Shown here piece by piece: positions 1-6,845 of a stretch of 9,412 nt of DNA. The notes beneath the pieces were generated by a model that saw only the letters and a program-made list of their open reading frames with translations, made no database searches and was not told where the DNA came from. This stretch comes from Syntrophaceae bacterium UBA5619 (GTDB lineage: Bacteria; Desulfobacterota; Syntrophia; Syntrophales; UBA5619), in NCBI GenBank assembly GCA_002424545.1, contig DIKL01000066.1:1-9412 (forward strand), in the 5' to 3' direction. Every line of letters begins with the position of its first letter. Position 1 is the stretch's first letter. Made by a program: the position numbers and the translations under genes.

Positions 1-53
1 TCAATCTCCTCGGGTCGTATTCCCGGAAGCTTGCTTGATTCTTTGATGTTAGA

Positions 54-77
54 CACCCCGCAGCTTGCTGCGGGGTG
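54..77. repeat. Perfect hairpin, REP-like intergenic palindrome
   Basis: Arms at 54-64 and 67-77 are perfectly complementary over 11 base pairs around a TT centre, with a GC-rich core (CCCCGCAGC / GCTGCGGGG). It lies about 75 bases past the stop of the TctA-like gene in the otherwise featureless stretch 1-151. Neither strand shows a run of T after the stem, so a classical intrinsic terminator is not supported, although the stem could still protect the 3' end of the operon transcript. The shape, and the flanks GTTAGA and GGTTCATT, resemble a dispersed REP-like element I recall from Desulfobacterota genomes; that recollection is unverified. No REP-associated transposase gene is in the window. 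Confidence 0.6.
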
Positions 78-151
78 GTTCATTCGGCGTTTACCCGGCG
101 GTATGGTAAACCTTCTTCGAGGAAATTTCGCGAGATTCACGGAACTGCGGC

Positions 152-1636
152 TCATTCCTTTCTCTTTCGCAACAGGACCGGAAGAACGAGGGACGCGCAG
201 GTCATGACCAGAAACGTCGCCGCGATGGGACGCGTGAAAAAGGTCATCGGATTTCCGTCCGACAGCACAAGCGCCTGCCGGAGGCTGTTTTCCGCCGGTC
301 CCCCCAGAAGAAGTCCCAGGATAACCGGCGCCAGCGGGATGGCCACCTTGGTCATGCCGTAGCCGATCACCGCGAAGGCCATCATGATCCCGATATCGAA
401 TACGGAACTTCGGTAACTGTAAACGCCGAACGCGGAAAGGAGCAGGATGATGATCGGCAGATAGCCGCGGACCTTGTCCATGAAAGAGACGATCAGCGGG
501 ATGCAGGCCAGGTTGATGGCGACCAGCATCACGTTACCGATATAGAGGCTGCCGATCAGCCCCCACACGACGTCGGGCGCCTCGCTGAACAGCGTCGGGC
601 CCGGTTTGAGACCGAACATGATGAGGGCGGCGAGCATGAGCGCGGTCGAGGGAGAACTGGGAAGACCCAGGCTGAGCATCGGGATCATGGCCCCGCCCGT
701 CGCCGCGTTGTTCGCCGTCTCCGGTCCCGCCACCCCCGCAATCGCCCCTTTCCCGAATTGCTCCGGATGCTTGGAGAGCCTCTGTTCGATGCCGTAGGAA
801 AGAAACGAAGAGATCGTCGGTCCGGCGCCGGGAAAGATCCCCACGAAGAATCCGATGATCGTTCCCCGGATCATGGGCCAGAATGATTCCTTCAAATCCT
901 TGAATGACGGCAGCACCTTGAAGAAACCGAGATCCGCCTTTACAATCTCCAGCGGTTTGCGCGTTTCGAAATACTCGATCATTTCGCTCAGGCCGAACAT
1001 CCCGACGGCGACGGGAAGAAACTCAATGCCGTCGAGGAGCTGTTGAAAATCGAAGGTGAGCCGCGGTTGGCCGGTCATGATATCCTGTCCCACCATAGCC
1101 AGCATCAGCCCCAGGCAGGCGGCGATCAGGCCGCGGATGATCGATTCGCCGGCAAAAGCGACGACCAGGCTTAAGGCCATGACCATAAGGGAAAAGTATT
1201 CGGCGGGTCCCAACAGCAGGGCCGTGTCCGCAAGCGGAGGTCCGAAAACCATGAGCCCGATCACGCTCACCGTGCCGCCGACGAAGGAGCCGATGGCTGC
1301 AATCCCCAGCGCGACGCCGGCCTTGCCCTGCTTGGCGAGCGGATTGCCGTCGAACATCGTCACGACCGATGCGGACTCGCCCGGCACCCGCATCAGAACC
1401 GAGGTGATCGTGCCGCCGTATTGCGTCCCGTAAAAGATGCCGGCGAGCATGATCAGCGCCGTCACGGGTCCCATCTTGAACGTTGCCGGCAGCAGAATGG
1501 CGCAGGCGCCCGCCGAACCGATGCCCGGAAGCGCGCCCACCGTCGTGCCGATGACGACGCCGATGGCGCAGAAAAGCAGATTGATGGGCGTCAATGCGAC
1601 AGCCAGTCCATGGAGCATCAACAGGATCGTTTCCAC
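152..1636 (-). CDS. TctA-family tripartite tricarboxylate transporter, large permease subunit
   Basis: This is the large membrane subunit of a tripartite tricarboxylate transporter (TTT), a secondary carrier that takes a carboxylate from a periplasmic binding protein and moves it through the inner membrane using an ion gradient. The 494 residues are highly hydrophobic and match the family's usual length of about 500. Conserved motifs are visible in order: GALPGIG at 34-40; YGGTITSVLMRVPGE (73-87) followed by DGNPLAKQG (96-104); then the second-half repeat FPGAGPTISSF (268-278), GPETANNA (304-311) and LGLPSSPSTAL (323-333). The two PG-containing loops reflect the internal duplication of the fold. 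The start is GTG at 1634-1636, preceded on its strand by GGGGAGG seven bases away; no in-frame ATG fits better. It is the last gene of the operon, 22 bases after the TctB-like gene. The solute is unknown. Confidence 0.95.
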   Translation of the reverse strand: METILLMLHGLAVALTPINLLFCAIGVVIGTTVGALPGIGSAGACAILLPATFKMGPVTALIMLAGIFYGTQYGGTITSVLMRVPGESASVVTMFDGNPLAKQGKAGVALGIAAIGSFVGGTVSVIGLMVFGPPLADTALLLGPAEYFSLMVMALSLVVAFAGESIIRGLIAACLGLMLAMVGQDIMTGQPRLTFDFQQLLDGIEFLPVAVGMFGLSEMIEYFETRKPLEIVKADLGFFKVLPSFKDLKESFWPMIRGTIIGFFVGIFPGAGPTISSFLSYGIEQRLSKHPEQFGKGAIAGVAGPETANNAATGGAMIPMLSLGLPSSPSTALMLAALIMFGLKPGPTLFSEAPDVVWGLIGSLYIGNVMLVAINLACIPLIVSFMDKVRGYLPIIILLLSAFGVYSYRSSVFDIGIMMAFAVIGYGMTKVAIPLAPVILGLLLGGPAENSLRQALVLSDGNPMTFFTRPIAATFLVMTCASLVLPVLLRKRKE

Positions 1637-1658
1637 TGCATCACCTCCCCGAACGGTT

Positions 1659-2147
1659 TCAGCGGACCAGCAGCCAGGCGAAAATGCCCGCTGGCAGCGG
1701 CACTCCCAAGATGAACTGGAAGACCATCCACGTCGTGAAGCTGATCAGCGCTCCGACGAGGATGGATTTTTTCCAGGGATACCGCTCCAAAAATTTCAGC
1801 TCGATAAAGGAAGCGACGAGGACCGTCGCGACGACCCCCAGCCGCTCCCAGAAAAAAATCATGAACAGGCCCAACAGAATGTACGCCGCGGGGCCCGCCA
1901 ACTCGGGAAGACGGGGCATGACCAGCGGTTTCGCGCGCTTCGAGAAGAAGACATCGGCAAAGTACAGCACGTTCAGGATCCCCAGGGCTACGGCGAGCAC
2001 CACGGGCATGAATCGGGGGCCGGGCGCCCCTTCCTGGATGTAGGGAAGACCCCGCGTGAAGCCGATCAGTCCCGCCACCACGATCCAGATCAAAAGACCG
2101 GTGACGATCTGCGGGGTCCGTCCCTGGGCGTCTTTTCCCTGCGTCAT
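1659..2147 (-). CDS. TctB-family tripartite tricarboxylate transporter, small membrane subunit
   Basis: This is the small, poorly conserved membrane subunit of the TTT system, working with the TctA-like permease. The 162 residues contain about four hydrophobic segments (roughly 13-31, 47-66, 86-117 with a polar break near 100-103, and 127-149). Two features common to the family are visible: APGPRFMPVVLAV (41-53), leading into the second membrane segment, and the C-terminal LGVPLPAGIF (147-156). The ATG at 2145-2147 is preceded by GGGAGG eight bases upstream. It lies between the TctC-like and TctA-like genes with gaps of 39 and 22 bases, the C-B-A order typical of these transporters. Sequence alone would make a weak call for this divergent family, but context makes it firm. 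Confidence 0.92.
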   Translation of the reverse strand: MTQGKDAQGRTPQIVTGLLIWIVVAGLIGFTRGLPYIQEGAPGPRFMPVVLAVALGILNVLYFADVFFSKRAKPLVMPRLPELAGPAAYILLGLFMIFFWERLGVVATVLVASFIELKFLERYPWKKSILVGALISFTTWMVFQFILGVPLPAGIFAWLLVR

Positions 2148-2186
2148 GGCATTAACCTCCCTTGTGGAAAGCCCTGCGCCCCAGTG

Positions 2187-3140
2187 CTATTGCTGCAGCA
2201 GAGACATGATCTGCTTGATGCTCTCAAAATCCGCCTTCATATAGGCTTCAAACTCTTTCGGTCCCTTGGACATGAGGGGGTATTCAGCCTTCGCGAATTT
2301 CTCCTTCACCTCTTTATTGTCCAGTGCGGCCTTGAATGCTTTGGAAAGCCTGTTCAGGACTTCCGGAGAAAGGCCCTTGGGGCCCGCGATGCCGCGCCAC
2401 GCGCCGTAATTCATCGGATATCCCTTCTCCTTGAAGGTTGGTACGTTGGGAATGCGGGGATCCTTTTCCTCGGACATGACGCCGACCACCCTGACCTTGC
2501 CCTGGTCCACCATGCTTCTGGCTTCTCCGTATGCGGCAAGCCCGCACTGCACGTGTCCGCCTGCGATCATGGGAATCTGTTCCGTCGCCCCCTTGGTGTG
2601 GATAAACTTGAACTTCATTCCGAATTTATTTTCCATGATCAGCGAGGCAATGTGGTGAGACGTCGAATGGCCGGGCGTGGCGTGTGTTACCGGGTCCTTC
2701 TTGCCTGCGGCAATCAGGTCTTCCAATGACTTGAAGGGCGATGCCGCGCTGACGAACATCACCTCGGGATCGAAGCAGTACAGCACGATGGGCGCAAAGG
2801 AATCGATGGTGAAATCCACCTTTTTCGTAAGGGTGTTCGTCACAACCGACGAGGTAATCGCCAGCAGCGTGTACCCGTCAGGATTGGCGCGGGCCACAAA
2901 CCCCTGGCCTTCGGCGGCGCCGGCCCCCGGTTTGTTGATGACCAGGATCTTCTGCCCGAGATCTTTCTCCGCCTCCTGGGCGATAATCCGGATCGTCACG
3001 TCCACCGCCCCGCCGGCAGCGAAAGGAACGACGATGCTGATGGGTTTCGTCGGATAAGACTCCGCCGCCCAACCCGCGGATCCCCACAGACCGATCAGAA
3101 GAAACGACAACAAAACCGTAAAAAATCTCTTCCTTTTCAT
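2187..3140 (-). CDS. TctC/Bug-family periplasmic substrate-binding protein of the TTT transporter
   Basis: This is the periplasmic receptor that captures the solute for the TctA/TctB-like membrane pair. Its 317 residues start with a Sec signal peptide: basic MKRKR, a hydrophobic core at about 6-19, and a likely cleavage after GWA at residue 25, leaving about 292 mature residues. Bug-family landmarks follow: YPTKPISIVVPFAAGGAVDV (29-48), whose PF-x-x-GG-x-x-D loop lies over the ligand, NKPGAGAAEGQG (69-80), PDGYTLL (87-93), and THATPGHSTSHH (152-163) in the second lobe. Known family ligands include aspartate, glutamate, citrate, aromatic and sulfonated carboxylates, and I cannot choose among them here. 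The ATG at 3138-3140 is preceded by AGGAGG eight bases away. It follows the dehydrogenase gene by 62 bases; that gap holds no convincing promoter or terminator. Confidence 0.95.
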   Translation of the reverse strand: MKRKRFFTVLLSFLLIGLWGSAGWAAESYPTKPISIVVPFAAGGAVDVTIRIIAQEAEKDLGQKILVINKPGAGAAEGQGFVARANPDGYTLLAITSSVVTNTLTKKVDFTIDSFAPIVLYCFDPEVMFVSAASPFKSLEDLIAAGKKDPVTHATPGHSTSHHIASLIMENKFGMKFKFIHTKGATEQIPMIAGGHVQCGLAAYGEARSMVDQGKVRVVGVMSEEKDPRIPNVPTFKEKGYPMNYGAWRGIAGPKGLSPEVLNRLSKAFKAALDNKEVKEKFAKAEYPLMSKGPKEFEAYMKADFESIKQIMSLLQQ

Positions 3141-3202
3141 TTTTCCTTCCTCCTTTTTTGATGCGGTTCTTTGCGATGGATGTATTATCCCTTTTTAGAG
3201 TG

Positions 3203-4255
3203 TCAGGCGGGAAAGGCAATCCCATGCCTTTTCCCGATCAACCGGGCTTCCTCTACTACCGTAGCGCCCAAAGGGATCCCCTGCTCGCGCCGTGCGATCT
3301 CCATGAAGTGCTCCCTGTATCCGGGGTAGATGACTTCCTTTATCCCCTTGAGGGGCCGCAAGGCGCGCAGACGTCCAAGTTCCTCGTCCATCCGTGTCTT
3401 GAACTCCTCAACCGGAATAAAACCGGCAATTTTCAGGACGAGCATAAAGTTGCCGTTGCCGGATTCCCTCTCCTGATTCGTCAAAACGCTCAGCACCCGC
3501 CCGCCGAATTCAGCCCCGGAAAGCACTCCCGAAAGAATGTCCAGCAACAGGGTAACGGCCGATCCCTTCATGCCTCCGAAAGGAAGCATCACACCCTCCA
3601 ATGCCGCCTTCGGGTCCGTTGTGGGATTGCCCTCCTTGTCCAGGGCCCAGCCGGCAGGCAGCGGCGCCCCCTGCGACAGCGCCTGGCGCACTTTTTTACG
3701 GGCGCCTTCGGTGGTGGCCATGTCGATCACAAATGGAGGGGCGTTCAGGGTGGGAACCGCAACGGAGAGGGGATTGGTTCCCAGGAAGGGCTCCAAGGCC
3801 CCGAAGGGCGCGGCGGCGGCGGCGGCATTGGACGTCACCAGTCCGATGCAGTCTCCGGGAAGCGCCAACATGGAATAACAGCAGGCTGCTCCGAAGTGGT
3901 TGCTGCGCCGCACTACCGCCGCCCCTATCCCGAGTTGCCCGGCTGCTTCGACGGCAAGCGTCATGGCCCGATGGGCCGCCACATGGCCCAGGCCGTTGTC
4001 GGCGTCCAGCCGAACCGTACAGGGCATGGGCCTTTCGACCGTAATATTGGGTCCGGGTTTGATCCGACCTTGCTCCAGGCATTCCACATATCCGGCAAGG
4101 CACGGAAGCCCGTGGGTGTCGAAGCCGCGCAGGTGTGCGAAAACCAGGCAATCGGATACGATTTTCGCGTCGGGGGTCGGAACTCCTAACCGTTCAAGCA
4201 CGGCAGCAACGAATCCCGCAAGATCTTGGTGCTTGATGAGGGTCGCCTCAGACAT
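3203..4255 (-). CDS. Ldh-family (malate/L-lactate dehydrogenase type 2) NAD(P)-dependent oxidoreductase
   Basis: This is a cytoplasmic NAD(P)-dependent enzyme of the Ldh_2 family, whose members interconvert 2-keto acids and 2-hydroxy acids (malate, lactate, sulfolactate), or act on ureidoglycolate or cyclic imines. The length of 350 residues is normal. Visible motifs are RGFDTHG (43-49, His48), RRSNHFGA (116-123, with His120 at the position annotated as the catalytic acid/base in characterised relatives), GTNPLSVAVPT (159-169), DMATTEGARKK (178-188) and PFGGMKGSAVTLLLDILSG (225-243). The ATG at 4253-4255 has AGGAGG six bases upstream. It lies 81 bases downstream of the aminotransferase and 62 bases upstream of the binding-protein gene, so its substrate is probably the keto acid made by the former or a hydroxy acid brought in by the transporter. 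Family assignment is firm; substrate and cofactor preference cannot be read. Confidence 0.93.
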   Translation of the reverse strand: MSEATLIKHQDLAGFVAAVLERLGVPTPDAKIVSDCLVFAHLRGFDTHGLPCLAGYVECLEQGRIKPGPNITVERPMPCTVRLDADNGLGHVAAHRAMTLAVEAAGQLGIGAAVVRRSNHFGAACCYSMLALPGDCIGLVTSNAAAAAAPFGALEPFLGTNPLSVAVPTLNAPPFVIDMATTEGARKKVRQALSQGAPLPAGWALDKEGNPTTDPKAALEGVMLPFGGMKGSAVTLLLDILSGVLSGAEFGGRVLSVLTNQERESGNGNFMLVLKIAGFIPVEEFKTRMDEELGRLRALRPLKGIKEVIYPGYREHFMEIARREQGIPLGATVVEEARLIGKRHGIAFPA

Positions 4256-4336
4256 ACCGGACCTCCTCTGTATATTCCTTGTTTCACCGTCTCTTATGAA
4301 TATTTTTCAGCTCGGCGCAATCGACGCCGTCGTACA

Positions 4337-5539
4337 TTAACGCAGCAGACCAAGGGCATCCGCGATGCGCTCGAAGGCTTTTTTAATTTTGGGCTTGGTC
4401 GTGGCGAAGGACACCCTGATATAGGGCGCCATCCCGAAGGGCGTTCCGGGTATGAGGGCCACGCCGGCTTCATTCAGAAGATAGCCGACCAGCTCTTCGT
4501 CCGTGGAGATGACAGCGCCACCCGGCGTTTTCTTGCCCATGTATGCGCCGCAGGCGATGAAGCAGTAAAAGGCCCCTTGCGGGGGTCTGCAGCTCAGCCC
4601 GGGGATCTGGTTGGCCATCGCAACCACAAGGTCCCGCCGGTCCGTATACTCCACGTTGTGCAAGGGTATGAAAGAGTGGTCTCCGGTCAAGGCCGTCACC
4701 CCGGCCCACTGGCAGAAGTGGGTTGCGCCGCTGGTTGATTGGGACTGGATCTTGAACATGGCCTTGATCAGCTCTTCCGGGCCAACCCCGTAGCCCAGGC
4801 GCCAGCCCGTCATGCAATAAGCCTTTGAGAGGCCGTTTACCACCAGGAAACGGTCCTTTAAATCCGGAGCAATGTTTAAGAGGTTCAGGAACTTGATGCC
4901 GTCATAGACCAGAAACTCGTAAACATCGTCGCTCAAGATCCAGACCTGGGGATGCCGCCGCAGCACATCGGCAAGGGCACGGAGCTCCTCGGCGCTGTAA
5001 ACGGCGCCCGACGGATTGCCCGGGCTGTTCAGGAACAGCCATTTGGTCCTGGGGGTGATCGCTTTCTCCAGGGCCGGTGCGGACGCCTTAAATCCGTTTT
5101 CCTGGCGGGTGGGGATGAACACGGGGGTCCCCCTGCAGAGTTCCACAATGCCTGCATAACTCATCCAGTAGGGAGCTACCATCATCACCTCGTCGCCGGG
5201 ATTCAGGGTGGCCGTCATGGCATTGTAGAGCACTTGCTTGCAGCCGGAGCTGACGATGGTCTGGCCGGGAGAATAATCGAGCGCGTTGTCGCGCTTGAGC
5301 TTCATGCAAATGGCCTCGCGGAGCTCCGGCAGCCCAATGACCGGCGGATACTTGGTTTTGTTGTCGCACAGGGCTTTGATACATGCCATTTTGATGTGGT
5401 CAGGGGTAGGGAAGTCCGGCTCGCCGGCCGACAGCCGGATGATGTCCTTCCCCTGACGCTCCAGCTCCAGAGCCTTGGCCGACACCACAGAAACTTCGGA
5501 CGCTTTTACCTTGGTCACATGTTCGGAAAGAATCGTCAT
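4337..5539 (-). CDS. Class I/II pyridoxal-phosphate-dependent aminotransferase (aspartate aminotransferase I-gamma type)
   Basis: This is a cytoplasmic fold-type I aminotransferase that exchanges an amino group between an amino acid and a 2-keto acid. With the start chosen here it has 400 residues, normal for the family. SAGEPDFPTP (37-46) is typical of the subgroup that includes Thermus aspartate aminotransferase. NSPGNPSG (171-178) holds the conserved Asn175, SDDVYE (203-208) the cofactor-nitrogen Asp204 and Tyr207, NGLSKAYCMTGWRLGY (235-250) the Schiff-base Lys239, and YIRVSFA (373-379) the carboxylate-binding Arg375. Lys101 in SGCKQ appears to match the lysine that recognises acidic substrates in the Thermus enzyme. 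An in-frame TTG at 5558-5560 would add seven residues, but GGAGG lies six bases before the ATG at 5537-5539 and decides the start. It is first in the operon and divergent from the LysR gene. Its amino donor and acceptor are unknown. Confidence 0.93.
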   Translation of the reverse strand: MTILSEHVTKVKASEVSVVSAKALELERQGKDIIRLSAGEPDFPTPDHIKMACIKALCDNKTKYPPVIGLPELREAICMKLKRDNALDYSPGQTIVSSGCKQVLYNAMTATLNPGDEVMMVAPYWMSYAGIVELCRGTPVFIPTRQENGFKASAPALEKAITPRTKWLFLNSPGNPSGAVYSAEELRALADVLRRHPQVWILSDDVYEFLVYDGIKFLNLLNIAPDLKDRFLVVNGLSKAYCMTGWRLGYGVGPEELIKAMFKIQSQSTSGATHFCQWAGVTALTGDHSFIPLHNVEYTDRRDLVVAMANQIPGLSCRPPQGAFYCFIACGAYMGKKTPGGAVISTDEELVGYLLNEAGVALIPGTPFGMAPYIRVSFATTKPKIKKAFERIADALGLLR

Positions 5540-5592
5540 GGCCACCCTCCCTGGGTTCAACTATTCGGCCTGTTGTTGGATGAACGGGAATC

Positions 5593-5613
5593 TGACTTAA
5601 GGCCATTTAGTCA
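5593..5613. promoter_or_regulatory. Imperfect dyad with T-N11-A, possible second LysR-type site
   Basis: The arms TGACTTAA (5593-5600) and TTTAGTCA (5606-5613) pair at 7 of 8 positions around a five-base centre. T5597 and A5609 have the T-N11-A spacing used by LysR-type regulators. It lies about 55-75 bases upstream of the aminotransferase start, where an activator-proximal site would be expected. Its sequence differs from the stronger dyad at 5653-5673, and the centres are 60 bases apart. The match could be chance. Confidence 0.35.
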
Positions 5614-5652
5614 TCCGCCCTATCAAAAAGCAAACTGAAAAATTTTATTGAA

Positions 5653-5673
5653 ATTATAAGATTTTCTTATAAT
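5653..5673. promoter_or_regulatory. Perfect dyad, probable LysR-type recognition site overlapping a -10 box
   Basis: The arms ATTATAAGA (5653-5661) and TCTTATAAT (5665-5673) are perfectly complementary around TTT. T5657 and A5669 give the T-N11-A core of LysR-type boxes. The site lies in the AT-rich centre of the divergent intergenic region (5540-5740), 67 bases before the LysR start and about 113 before the aminotransferase start. Its right end is TATAAT (5668-5673), a consensus -10 box reading toward the LysR gene, although the -35 region 17 bases upstream (TTATTG) is poor. Binding here would be expected to repress the regulator's own promoter while serving as the anchor site for the operon promoter, as known for many LysR systems. 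Confidence 0.6.
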
Positions 5674-5740
5674 ATGCCGGAGTCCGATCGCAGCAACGGA
5701 CACGGACATTGAACCTCTCACGACGAAGGAGGATTTCCAT

Positions 5741-6628
5741 ATGAATATGGATAAACTAAAGTCCCTGATGTATGTGGCGGAACTGGGCAGCATGACCGCC
5801 GCCTCGGGTGCGGTTCACCTCACCCAAGCGGCGGTCAGCCAGCACCTGAAGGATCTGGAAGATGAGTTTGGCATGCTGTTGATCGACCGGTCGCGGCGGC
5901 CGGTCACCCTGACCAAGGAAGGTGAGGAACTGGTCGCGGTGACACGGCAGATGCTGCAGCTATGGAACGAGCATAAGGGACGACATCAAAAAACGAAATT
6001 CGGGGGCAATCTGGTCCTGGGCCACGTACGGAGCGCCATCACCGGGATCGTGGCCAATGCTCTGATCGTTCTTCGAGAAAAGCACCCAAAATTAACCATC
6101 AGACTGGTCACCGCCAGCGGAGTGACCAAGCACTTGGCCCAGGAAGTGGTCAACCGGAAGATTGATGCGAGCTTTGGCGTCGGACCTTTTCAGCTGCCGG
6201 AAGAGCTGTTGTGGCGGCCCTATCGGCTGGAGCGGTTTTATGTGATCGCTCCGAAAAAATACAGGGGAAAAACGGACGAGGAATTGCTGAGTAGAGGACC
6301 CTATCTGCGGCACAAACCGCGTCTTCTCGATGAAACCATGATCGACCGGGAAATGAAGCGTCGCGGTATTAGAGCGGAACCCAGCATGGAGTTCGACTCC
6401 TACGATAACATCCTGCTCATGGTGGAACACGATGTCGGTATCGGAATCGTACCGGATTCTTACCTGTCCAGGCAGAAGTTCGCGCAGCTGCATTGCGTCA
6501 CCTTCGGCACACCCCCGCTCACCAGAGAAATGGGCCTCATGGTCCGACGCGATAGCCCGAACCTCTGCCTGGTTGATTTGTTGTGGGAAGCCATCAAGGA
6601 ATCTTCCCGTCAGATGATCGAGACCTGA
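5741..6628 (+). CDS. LysR-family transcriptional regulator
   Basis: This is a 295-residue LysR-type regulator, the usual family length. The N-terminal winged helix-turn-helix covers about residues 1-62, with the helix-turn-helix around 16-40 (TAASGAVHLTQAAVSQHLKDLE region), then a linker helix to about 87 and a two-lobed effector-binding domain at about 88-290 (GNLVLGHVRSAI opens the first lobe). The ATG at 5741 has AAGGAGG eight bases upstream; the ATG at 5747 is less well spaced. It is divergent from the aminotransferase-dehydrogenase-transporter operon, the classical arrangement in which a LysR protein controls its neighbour and itself, so it probably senses the transported compound or a pathway intermediate. 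It is convergent with the acyl-CoA synthetase-like gene and probably does not control it. The ligand cannot be inferred. Confidence 0.95.
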   Translation: MNMDKLKSLMYVAELGSMTAASGAVHLTQAAVSQHLKDLEDEFGMLLIDRSRRPVTLTKEGEELVAVTRQMLQLWNEHKGRHQKTKFGGNLVLGHVRSAITGIVANALIVLREKHPKLTIRLVTASGVTKHLAQEVVNRKIDASFGVGPFQLPEELLWRPYRLERFYVIAPKKYRGKTDEELLSRGPYLRHKPRLLDETMIDREMKRRGIRAEPSMEFDSYDNILLMVEHDVGIGIVPDSYLSRQKFAQLHCVTFGTPPLTREMGLMVRRDSPNLCLVDLLWEAIKESSRQMIET

Positions 6629-6793
6629 TCCCTGCCGGCTTTCGAGATGGGACGTGACAGGGGACCTTCCCGCTTCCTGTTCCGCTTTCCCGGTCGGGGT
6701 GGGCGGTGAAACGGAAGGAGGCGGAGGCGGTTCATCTCCTCCGGTCTGGTAAGAGACGGTGCCGGCTGCGCAGTGCCAGGACAATCGCGAACG

Positions 6794-6827
6794 CCGGCAG
6801 GTTCTCCATCGGGAAGCTACCTGCCGG
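6794..6827. other. Hairpin between convergent genes, possible bidirectional terminator without a U-tract
   Basis: The arms CCGGCAGGT (6794-6802) and ACCTGCCGG (6819-6827) pair perfectly over nine bases, with a 16-base loop. It begins 18 bases past the stop of the acyl-CoA synthetase-like gene, between two convergent genes, where a shared transcription end would be expected. No T-run follows on either strand, so intrinsic termination is only tentative. The rest of 6629-6845 holds purine-rich GGAGG/CCTCC stretches and no supportable gene. Confidence 0.35.
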
Positions 6828-6845
6828 ACGCGCCGGCCTTTCGGA

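Noticed and set aside
1..11. AGGAGA-like ribosome binding site on the minus strand near the window's left edge
   Set aside because: It could serve a minus-strand gene starting just outside the window, but no start codon is visible, so it cannot be supported.
1437..2729. Long plus-strand open frame of 430 codons opposite the three transporter genes
   Set aside because: It spans the antisense of three well-supported genes and their intergenic gaps, its product is rich in Arg/Gly/His/Asp with no recognisable domain, and it lacks a ribosome binding site. It is a shadow of GC-rich coding DNA.
3141..3202. Possible separate promoter for the transporter genes (CTGACA and GATAAT on the minus strand)
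   Set aside because: The two boxes are only about 11 bases apart, too close for a sigma-70 promoter, and no other pairing fits.
3158..4189. 343-codon plus-strand open frame opposite the dehydrogenase gene
   Set aside because: Antisense shadow: low-complexity Gly/Arg/Gln-rich product with no family resemblance, entirely opposite a gene with intact family motifs.
4256..4336. Short GC hairpin (CGGCG / CGCCG, 7-base loop) after the aminotransferase stop as a terminator
   Set aside because: The stem is only five pairs, and A-rich rather than T-rich sequence follows on the transcribed strand, so it is not a credible operon break.
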